Of a stretch of 64,000 nt of DNA, positions 10,626-19,629 are shown in pieces. The stretch comes from Casuarina equisetifolia (Eukaryota; Streptophyta; Magnoliopsida; Fagales; Casuarinaceae), in contig CM052361.1 in the NCBI GenBank assembly GCA_028551475.1, positions 24,689,491-24,753,490 of the forward strand, given 5' to 3'. A model generated the notes under the pieces. That model made no database searches, was not told the origin of the DNA, and saw only the letters and a program-made list of their open reading frames with translations. Position 1 is the first letter of the stretch. Each line of letters opens with the position of its first letter. The position numbers and the translations under genes were made by a program.

Positions 10626-11616
10626 TTACTGGCTGCCCAAAACATAAATCCTAAATTCAACATGAATAGAATATAACATGACATCAGTAGAACCGGAAAT
10701 CGCCGGAAGATGGAGCTCCCATGATCGGTTTGATCTCCAAGGCCTCCGTCTTATCCATCGGTTACAAAAACATTCGTCAAACCAGGATGCAAGATCCATC
10801 ATCACTATCTCGTGCCTGAGCCACCAAAAAAAAAAAAAAAGTTTTAACAAAAGCGTTATAGATGAAAGTCTTCATCAGCTCCTCATTATCTCAAAAAACG
10901 CAGAAGAAAGCGAAAATATATATATATATAAAAGGACGAAGATGCTATAATAGTTACACGATGTAATCCAATGTGTAGCTGAAGAATGAGCCGGGTTCAA
11001 AGATCACACGTCGATTCCCTCCGTTACTTGAAATGCCTCGATGATTGGAAAGAGGATGGCCGGGGCTGTCTCCATCGTCGGAATGAGGGTCACCATGCAA
11101 CGTCAAGACGACCCATAAGTAGTCAACTTCCGGTAGGGTTACCTCCGGCGACAAATTCCCTCTGTGTTCTTCTTCTTCGGGGTTGTCTTCGTAGTTGGTA
11201 TAGGGGTCACCATGCGGCGACGAGACGAACCCTAACTCGTCATCCTCCGATGAAGGTAATACAGGCGACAGATCCCTACCGCGTTCTTCTTCTTCGTGGC
11301 TGTCTTCAGCGTCAAGCAGCAAGAAGATGAACAAGTCGTATTCTTCTTCGTCGGGATCTGGATCACCACGGTTGTCTTCATCGTTGGGACGAGGGCTCCT
11401 GTTCCACGGGGAAAAGAAACTGTTATCACGTTCCAAGAAGGATGTCAATCTAGAGTAGTCCACAGTGGATTCCACTGCGTGGTTTTCCTCCGGCTGCGGA
11501 TGGTGCCGCCTTATATTTTCTCTGACCTGTCTCCGATATGCACGAACCAGCTCATCGTAAGGCACTTCTTCGCTAAAAATATCAATCGAACCCCATTCAG
11601 GATACTCTGAAGCCAT
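10626..11616 (-). CDS. B3: acidic SFFSPWN-family protein with extended C-terminus
   Basis: Exon 1 is 10,958-11,616 and the inferred exon 2 is 10,626-10,815, together 282 aa. The N-terminal part matches B1 and B2 (MASEYPEWGS, VPYDELVRAYRRQ, QPEENHAVESTVDYS, SFFSPWN), followed by the hydrophobic insert (YDLFIFLLL) and two acidic repeats. In exon 2, the TGA that ends B1 and B2 after RSNR is TCA here, so the frame continues for about 32 more residues to TAA at 10,626. An E-to-D and an R-to-W change are also present in the tail (RWIRRRPWRSNR). The exon join is inferred from a conserved GTAACT donor and a poly-T/CAG acceptor; no transcript evidence is available. Function unknown. Confidence 0.58.
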
Positions 11617-12149
11617 GGGTGCTTTCAGCATCGTAGTGCAAGTATTTATTCATAGAGGTGGTAAATTCGATTTGCGATAGGATGATGCTTACGAGCGGGA
11701 TGATTTTAAAAAGTTAACTTACGCGCCATTAATTTTTTTGTTAGTGTATCATTTTAGTTTGAGTACAACTACTACTATTTTATCTTTTTGTTCGTATATC
11801 AATTTAATTTGCTACAAAAACTGTTTTTATCTTTTTTTTAGTTGATTAGTTTAATTTGACTACAAATACTATCATCTTATCTTTTTGTTATCATGCACCT
11901 TCAACTTTAATCTATCCATTTTTTTGGGCTACAATAAATTATTTTTAACATCAAACTTCAAATTTTTTTTTTCTTTCTATTAATAAGGGATTAATAATTG
12001 ATAAATTAAAAAATATTTATTATCATTTTGCTTTCGTCTTAAAGGTTTATCAATCATTGGTTTAAACTCATGTAAAATTATAATATATACTTTTTTTCCA
12101 ACCCACCTCTTGTTCACCATATTTCAACATTCATTACACCCTTCTTTTT

Positions 12150-12642
12150 CTTAGAAACTGAATGGCTTAACTAAAACACAGAACTGTGCAATAGTGAGTT
12201 ACTAGAGCGGAAGCTTATAAGGCCAGGCTCTCCTATCGCCTTACCCAATGTGGGACTAGATATTTTAACACTCCAATACTTCCTTTTCTTAGAAACTGAA
12301 TGGTCCAACTAAAACACAGAACTGTGCAATAGTAGGTTGCCAGAGCGGAAACTTATAAAGCTAGGCTTTTCTGTCATCTTACCCAATGTGGGACTAGATA
12401 TTTTAACACTCCAATACTTCCTCACAATCTCACGTTGGGTGCAGTGAGAGGTGGGACCACTCTAGAGGGACCACACCAAGGCAGGTAGAACATATGGCCG
12501 GCTCTAATACCATCTTAGAAACTGAATGGCCCAACTAAAATATAGAACTGTGCAATAGTGGATTGCTAGAGCGAAAGCTTATAAGGTTAAGCTCTCCTGT
12601 CGCCTTACCCAATATGAGACTGGATATTTTAACACTCCAACA
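12150..12642 (-). mobile_element. TRIM-like miniature LTR retrotransposon cluster (three LTRs)
   Basis: Three copies of a roughly 120-130 bp repeat (12,150-12,280; 12,288-12,418; 12,514-12,642), each containing a CCCAATGTGGGACT-like stretch. The right and middle copies are separated by about 95 bp that read, on the minus strand, from a tRNA-Met-type primer site (TGGTATTAGAGCC, about 12,500-12,513) to a purine-rich tract before the next repeat. That is the layout LTR, PBS, non-coding core, PPT, LTR of a terminal-repeat retrotransposon in miniature. It has no coding capacity. It is absent at the matching place of unit II. Confidence 0.75.
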
Positions 12643-13480
12643 CCTTTTGACAACTCTTCCTCCAATAATTTCTTAAGGTGAAAAAAGAAATATGTTTCTT
12701 TCATGGCAATCCCTCTTTTCTATCCTTAAGTTTCGTGAATTTTTCTTCTAATTAATGAGCTAACTTTTAAGGGTAATGGTTTTAAATAATTTTTTATTAA
12801 TTTTTGGTCACAACAAGAAAAATTGTTCTCATAACAACGAGTTAAGGGAAACTATGCCCAAACTCAAATATAACAATATGATTGAGTATTCAAAACTTAT
12901 TTCTATGTTTAAAACTTAATGCCCAAATTTGGTGTGTATTTCCTGACACCTTATTTCTATAGTCAAGCTAAAATAGTTCAAAGATAAAGACATTAAAGAC
13001 TTATAAGAGTCTAGCCACTCGACAACTGAATTGGAAGAAGTTTTAATTCAAGTTGGCAAAGATCACAAATCTTAGTCTTATCCATTGGCCAAGAGGCTGC
13101 CACCTTGATCTATAAGACAAGTCACGCCTAAAAAATTTGGATCAATTTTGGGGAGGGGGAGGCGGTGTTTCCCGAACGCCCAACCGCTCGCCGTTGGAGT
13201 TGCCCATGCTGCATTTAGTTAGGTAGAGATTTTAGGGTACTAATTAACTGATTTGACTTTACTTTGTGTACATTTATTACTAAAAGATAAAAGAATTCAA
13301 AATTTTTGAATATTAGATTCATGGGTTTGTTTATGGAGAACTTGTTACGTGGAGTTGTTGACTACTAGTTAATTGATTTGACTCTAATTTGTATACATTT
13401 TTACAAAAAGATAAAAAAGAATTAAAAAATTTAGAAGATTAGGTTCATGGTTTTATTTATGGATAACTTGATTGATTTTC

Positions 13481-13969
13481 CCAACCAACATAGCCCTAAC
13501 CGTATAAAAATAAAGAAAAAAAGCTAGTTTAGAAGAAAAAGGAAGCAACATAAAAGAAGTCATTCTTGATAATATTATAAAGCAGCGTCATTACCAATAA
13601 AGTTAATCTATAGTACTTCCCGTGATTGACCCATAAGTATGATCCAATATCTTTAATTAGCAATCATTAATTTTCGTAATCCTTGAGACTCAAAGTTGGG
13701 TTCGGTTTATGTACAATACTTATATCAATATGTATATTTAGAGGTGAGTGTTATCCTAAATCAAAAGTATAAAGATGAAGTTTTCTTGCTTAATACATTA
13801 AGGTTTTGAAATGAATTTACACATTAATAAATTTAGTTGACAAAATAATGTTATTTATCTTCCAAGACACACTTGCAAAGTTTTTACTCTATAATTTATT
13901 GGTTTTGGGCATATGTCATGAAAGAGGAGATAAACTCCTTAATACAAGTGAGTCTTCAAAGTAGGACAG
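13481..13969. other. Intergenic, AT-rich
   Basis: Between the end of unit III homology and the PPR 5'-flank copy. No open frame, repeat or motif that I can support. Confidence 0.6.
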
Positions 13970-14570
13970 CATTTCGAGAAATTACGACGTTGCTGCGCTC
14001 TGGGTCGAAGATGAATCCGATCAGACATAACTGTGGGCAAAGATGACGGCGCATGAACCCTTTTTCAGCCTTGCAATTTCAATTCATTCTCTTAGACCCC
14101 GCGTGGGCGGGCCGAAGGAATACAGTGAACAAGCCCGTATGGAACAAGAGGGGTTGGGAGGCGTCCGCGTGCTGCGCTCTTGAAACTATTCGAAATGGAG
14201 AACACTTCGCACCACAACATTTTGTTCGAGTAGAGTTTTCAATTTTCCTTCTTCCTTCTTATTAGAAATTATAAAGAAGGGTTTACATTTCATTTAAAAT
14301 TTCAAAGTATTAAGTGAAAAAATTTATCTTTTTATAAATTAGTTTTCAAATTTGTATATTTCTTACATAGAACTTAACATTTGCCCTCCTTTAAAGCATA
14401 GAACAGCGTATCCCATAAAACTTTTTGTCTATAAATAAAGGCACAATATAAAGCATGGATTCCTATGTGGGTTAACAATCTTTCATTGTTTACTTAGCAC
14501 TCCTCACTACAATAGTGTAACTAAGACTATTATGTTATACCACTTTTTACATGAATTATGAGCTTATTTT
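13970..14570 (-). pseudogene. 5' flank of a lost PPR gene
   Basis: Collinear, with several percent divergence, to 21,966-22,560, the sequence upstream of the PPR pseudogene ending at 21,968. The homology stops at or next to the ATG (13,970-13,972), and the PPR body that should lie to the left is gone. The flank contains a GC-richer stretch around 14,095-14,180 that is well conserved between the copies and is probably the old leader or promoter. Confidence 0.65.
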
Positions 14571-14869
14571 CATTAGTTTGTACAAACTCAAATAAAAGAC
14601 ATATTATAGTGGTTACATATTTAAGTTTAATTAAATATTCTTTTCAAAGACAATAGATTCTAAACCATGTAATAAACAGTACAAGTCAAATTCAAGTTAA
14701 CAACTATCACCAACTTTTTTTTTCTTTTTTTAAATTTAAATTTAATACAATCAGTAGTTAATTACTAGACTACTAGCTTTTTAACAACTAGTATAAATTT
14801 ACTAACAACTTCAGGATAAAAGGCTAAAACCTATCTTTAGAAAACGACAAACAAGTACTCCAACGATAA

Positions 14870-15115
14870 AACTAACATGGGTAGAACTAGAAATCGCCGG
14901 AAGACGAGAGCCCTCATCATTGAATTGACCTCCCAGGCCTCTTTTTGTTGTTGCCGTCTACGGGAAAGCTTGCAACTCTAAGAACTCCCGTTAAACCAGG
15001 ATGCAATACCGGTGCTCCTTACGGCGCACCTAATCTACAAAAAATAGATGAAAGGTTTTCATTAACTCTTCATTATCTTGAACCCCAGAAGAAAACGAAA
15101 ATATATAAAAAGAAG
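14870..15115 (-). other. Conserved downstream segment of gene C, homologous to exon 2 of the B genes
   Basis: Matches the exon-2 region of B1-B3. An acceptor at 15,030 would give, in phase 2, an open frame 14,978-15,029 ending IASWFNGSS then TAG, aligned with LASWF(E/D)ECF of the B genes. In gene C a TGA already ends exon 1 seven bases before a strong GTGAGT donor, so this segment is probably 3' UTR of C. Confidence 0.5.
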
Positions 15116-15458
15116 AATGTATCACCTGATATTCTTATTCTGAATATATATTTTTTAGTTGACATTTATTATATATGAATTGAAACAAATAAAAAATATT
15201 TTTAAGAGAAAAAATATTAATATTTATATTCTATTGACAAAAATAGAGAATCAGTATGAGAGAAATTTTTTATTTAAAAATATTTTTTTAAAACAATATC
15301 ATCTTAAATAAGATTTGAAAACTTCTAAATTTTATCTTTTTCGTAGATTTATTAACTTTTATAATATTAGAGTATTCTTCAATACTTTTGTATTTTTATT
15401 TTTATTAATATAATTTATCATTTTAAAAAAGAAAAAGGTATCAAAATACTCACAAGAT

Positions 15459-16013
15459 TCAATCCAACATGTTACTGAAAAAGGAACCGGGTGCTGATTT
15501 CGTATGTTGATTCGCTCCTTCTCTTGAACTGTCTTCGTCGTGGGGATGAGGAACGCCGTGGCTCTCTAAGTCGGCGTTGGGACCGGCTTCTCCTTGCAAC
15601 AGCAAGATTTCCAAGTCCCAGAAGAGGCAGTCGTCATCTTCAACTTCGACATGCACGCTGTATCCTTCTTCATCGTTGGAACGAGGGTTCTGCGAGATTA
15701 ACACGCAGCCATCTTCATCTAAGGATATCACCCAGGGAGAATCCTCATTGTCTTCTTCTTCATCTTTGGGATCTGGATCGCCATGACTGTCTTTGGACGT
15801 CGAGAAACATGAGGAATCAGGCTTCCGGACGGACATCAGCGGAATGTTTTCCGCAGTAGATTTCTCTTCAAGATTTTCCTCAGGCTCCGAACGAAGCCGC
15901 CTTATAACTACTGTGAGCTGATTGCCATGTGCTTGAATCAACCACTCGCAAGGTACTTCTATAGCGAAAAGAGAAGCAAACCAGCGCCGCCATCCATGAT
16001 ACCATGAAGCCAT
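15459..16013 (-). CDS. C: divergent acidic member of the SFFSPWN family
   Basis: 184 aa from ATG at 16,013 to TGA at 15,459. It is recognisably related to B: a MAS start, a Trp-rich N-terminus with VPCEWLIQAHGNQ in place of VPYDELVRAYRRQ, then RSEPEENLEEKSTAEN aligned with QPEENHAVESTVDY, DSSCFS in place of NSFFSPW, HGDPDPKDEEE, a long Asp/Glu-rich stretch and a final PGSFFSNMLD matching PGSFFSYTLDY. A TATA box lies at 16,062-16,069, giving a leader of about 25 nt. Relative to B the protein stops early: TGA replaces the TAC after LD, just before the intron donor. It lies beside PPR pseudogene P1 and was duplicated together with it. Function unknown. Confidence 0.6.
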   Translation of the reverse strand: MASWYHGWRRWFASLFAIEVPCEWLIQAHGNQLTVVIRRLRSEPEENLEEKSTAENIPLMSVRKPDSSCFSTSKDSHGDPDPKDEEEDNEDSPWVISLDEDGCVLISQNPRSNDEEGYSVHVEVEDDDCLFWDLEILLLQGEAGPNADLESHGVPHPHDEDSSREGANQHTKSAPGSFFSNMLD

Positions 16014-16061
16014 GGCTCTTCTGGTCTGCTACGAACGCGAGAACTTAAGCCTCGTGTGCGG

Positions 16062-16069
16062 TATTTATG
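16062..16069 (-). promoter_or_regulatory. TATA box of gene C
   Basis: CATAAATA on the minus strand, about 50 bp upstream of the start codon. Flanks align with the A1 promoter on both sides of the TATA box. Confidence 0.5.
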
Positions 16070-16329
16070 GAGAGACTGTTCAATCACAATAAGATATCAA
16101 AAAGTATCCGACTTTTCTTTTATTTAAGTATTTATTTATTTTTTAGTTCAAGGCCAATAACACCAGTTAGATAGCATGTCGGATCTACAAGCTTATCGTA
16201 TCTCTTCGGGACAACAAAATCATATGGAAAGGTAAATACCTTTTTGAAATTATCAACTCCTCAAGCCCGCCACTGCCCATCGAAGCAGTTGCCAAAAAGG
16301 GTGTTGAAACCGACTTTAATAAGGAGATA

Positions 16330-18080
16330 AGCTTTCAATAAACTTGATTGCCTCGTCAGCTTTATTCTCTTTACATAGACCATTAATTAGAGATGTACAA
16401 GTCATAATAATATTAACCTAATTTGTCTATTTTCTTGAACAACTTGAGTGCCTCATCAACTCCATTCTTTTTACACAAACCATTAATCAAAGAATTAAAT
16501 ATCATAATATCTGGACTTCAGCTCAATTTGTCATTTTCAAGAACAACCCAAGTGCCTCATCCATTTTATTTCCCTCACATTGACGATCAATCATAGAATT
16601 ATAGGTCATAGTATTTAGACTACAACCCATTTTCTTGAACAAAGTGTCACATCAACTCTATTTCACTTACACAAATCATTAATCAGAGATGTATAAGTTA
16701 CAATATTTGGACTATAACCCAATTTGTCCATTTTCTTGAACAACCCAATTACATCATCAACTCTATTCCCTTCACATAACCATTAATAAAAGAATTATAT
16801 GTCATAGTATCTTGACTACAACCAAATTTGTCCACTTCCTCAAATAACCCAAGTGCCTCGTCAACTCTGTTCTCCTTATACAAACCACTAATGAGGGAAT
16901 TATAGGTTACAATATTTAGACTACAACCTAATTTGTCCATTTTCTTGAACAACCAAGGTGCCTTATCAACTCTATTCTCTTAAACAAACTATTAATTATA
17001 GATCTGTAAGTTATAATATTTGGATTATAGTTCAATTTGTCCATTCTATTGAATAACATAATTTCCTCATAACCTCGATTCCCGTCATACAAACCATTAA
17101 TAAGAGAATTATAAGTTATAGTATTTGGACTACAACAAAATTTGTCCATTTTCTTGAACAAACCAAGTGTTTCATCAACTCTCTTCCCTTTACACAAACT
17201 ATTAATTAGAGAATTATAGGTCATAGTATTTGGACTACAACCTAATTAGTCCATTTTACTGAACAACCAGAGTGCCTCATCAACTCATTTCACTTATACA
17301 AACCATTAATTAGAGATGTATAAGTCACAATATTTGGACTATAACCTAATTTTGTACATTCTCTTGAACAATCTAATTGCATCATCAACTTTATTCCCCT
17401 TACACAAACCATTAATAAGAGGATTATAAGTCAAAATATCTAAACTACAACCAAATTTGTCCACTTCCTTGAATAATCCAATTGCCTCATTAACTTTATT
17501 ACCTTTGCACAAACCATTAATCAAAGAATTAAAGGCCATAATATTTGGACTATAACCCAATTTGTCCATTTACTAGAACAACTAGAGTACTTTATAAACT
17601 TTATTCCACTCACACAAACCATTAATTAAAGATGTATAAGTCACAGTATTTGGACTAAAATTGAATTTGTCTATTTTCTTGAACAACCAAAGTGCCTCAT
17701 TAACTTTATTTCACTTACATAAACTATTAATCAAAGATGTATAAGTCACAATATCTGGACTACAACCTAGTTTGTCCATTTTCTTGAACAACCCAATTAC
17801 CTTATCAACTCTATTCCTCCCATACAAATCTTTAATAAAATAATTATATGTCATAGTATTTGGACTACAACCAAATTTGTCTATTTTCTTCAGCTCTATT
17901 TCCTTTACACAAACCACTAATTAGAAAATTACAAGTCACAGTATTAGGATTACAGTCCAAATTGTCCATTTTTTTGAACAACTAGAGTGCCTTATCAACT
18001 CTATTCCACTTACACAAACCATTAATAAGAGATGTATGAGTCACAATATTTGGACTATAGCCCAAGTTGTCCATTTTTTG
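16330..18080 (-). pseudogene. P1: decayed P-class PPR gene lacking its 5' part
   Basis: The minus strand reads as many consecutive 35-residue PPR motifs (VTYNSLINGLCKGNRVDEAL type followed by GLFKKMDKLGCSP), but they are scattered over all frames with stops between them. The longest open pieces are about 16,749-16,952, 16,928-17,224, 17,339-17,569 and 17,711-17,917. The homology to P2 ends near 18,080, where repeat R begins, so the N-terminal and targeting part is missing. The motif spacing and consensus resemble the restorer-of-fertility-like (RFL) clade, RNA-binding proteins of mitochondria, but this copy cannot make such a protein. Confidence 0.85.
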
Positions 18081-18102
18081 TTTCAAGTTAGGAATGACAC
18101 TT

Positions 18103-18535
18103 CCCTTAACACACCGTACTGGGCTTGTGCCCGTGTAGTTAAGGTCCCGAGAAACAGGTTATTGAAATTAAACCCAAAGGTTCCATTAATGCACCCATCG
18201 CAAATCCCAATTTTATCCACTGGCCAAAAGGTTGCTTTCCTTGATCTGTAAGACCAATCACTTCTAAAAAATTCGGATCAATTTTGGTTCCCTTGTCACA
18301 ATTTACATATTTAGCAAACCTTAACCCACCGTACTGGGCTTGTGCCCGTGTAGTTAAGGTCCTGAGAAACACGTTATTGAAATTAAACCCAAAGGTTCCA
18401 TTAATGCACCCATCGCAAATCCCAATTTTATCCACTGGCCACAAGGTTGCTTTCCTTGATCTGTAAGACCAATCACTTCTAAAAATTCGGATCAATTTTG
18501 GTTCCCTTGTCACAATTTACATGTTTAGCAAACCT
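18103..18535. repeat. Repeat R, two tandem copies with period 215 bp
   Basis: The copies at 18,103-18,317 and 18,318-18,535 are about 95% identical and related to 7,874-8,110 and about 12,995-13,160. A 124-codon minus-strand frame (18,139-18,513) runs across both copies but in different frames, because 215 is not a multiple of 3, so it is unlikely to be a real protein. Confidence 0.8.
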
Positions 18536-18959
18536 AATTATAAAACAAATAAAGCCTTATAGACCTAAAGTATTAAATGTTTCATTCCATTATACCTAAG
18601 TTGAACTTAAATATTCAACAAAACCATAAATACTGGTTACAAAATCATTGATATGGTATCTCATTATTTAGAAGAAAACTTTTATTCATTTATACCAACA
18701 CAAATAGAAGATATATTACAGTAGTTGCACTTTCAAGTTTAATCAAATATTCTTTTGAAAGACAATAAATTCTAAACTATGCAATAAACAGTACAAATCA
18801 AAGTCAAGTTAACAACTGTCACAAACTTTTTTTTTCCTTTTTTATACTTAAATTCGAAACAGTGAGTAGTTAATCACTAGACTACATGCTTGTTAACAAC
18901 TAATACAAATTTACTAACAACTTTAGGATAAAAGACTAAAATCAATCTTAAGGAAACGA

Positions 18960-19560
18960 CAAACAAGTACTCCAACGATAAACCTAACATGGATAGAACT
19001 AGAAATCGCTGCAAGATGAAAGCTCTCATCATTGGTCTGATTTCCGAGGCCTCTCTTTGTTGTTGACGTTTACTGGAAAGCTTGCAAGTCTAAGAACTCT
19101 CGTTAAACCAGGATGCAAGCCGTGTCCCTTACCGCGCACCTGATCCACAAAAAATAGATGAAAGGTTTTCATCAAATCTTCATTAACTTGAATGCAAGAA
19201 GAAAGATATTTAAAAAAAAAAAATCAAAATCAAAATCAAAATAAACCCTTTCATGTAATTGCTTTGCAAAGTCTATTAAAACTTAGTCCCACATGGAAAG
19301 AAGAGCACAAGTCCATCCTAGAGAGAGGTGGAGTTGTGCCTTCAAGAGTATTATAATTAAAAGATTCCAAACATTATTTTTTCTTAGATGTATGCAGACA
19401 GAGAGTATTTAACCTTGTAGATATGACATGTAGTATTTATAGAAAGAGAGTGTTCAATTGCAATAAGATATCAAAAAGTATCTGAATTTTCTTGAATTTA
19501 AGTATTTCTTAGTTTTTTTAGCTCAAGGCCAATAACACCAGTTAGATAGCATGTCATATC
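18960..19560 (-). pseudogene. C': gene C copy with exon 1 replaced
   Basis: 18,960-19,200 matches the exon-2/downstream segment of C (14,860-15,100) with small indels. 19,430-19,560 matches the C promoter and upstream flank (from 16,060). The coding exon between them is gone, replaced by about 230 bp (19,200-19,430) including a TAGTCCCACATGG stretch typical of plant LTR or TRIM ends. The remaining exon-2 frame is also shifted by 2 bp. Confidence 0.7.
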
Positions 19561-19629
19561 TACAAGCTTAGCATATCTCTTCAAGACAACAAAATCGCAT
19601 GGAAATGTAAATACCTTTTGAAATTATCA

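Larger units (their letters stand above)
8444..13480. repeat. Tandem unit III (A3 remnant + B3)
   Basis: Homologous to unit I on its left part and unit II on its right part. It carries a miniature LTR element (12,150-12,642) that replaces about 100 bp of the unit II sequence (7,405-7,506). Non-coding stretches 8,797-10,625 and 11,660-12,150 hold AT-rich sequence without supported genes. Confidence 0.8.

Noticed and set aside
10626-10850. 74-codon frame as a separate gene
   Set aside because: Better explained as exon 2 of B3 with intron sequence in front.
18139-18513. 124-codon minus-strand frame over repeat R
   Set aside because: It reads the two tandem copies in different frames, so it cannot be one conserved protein.
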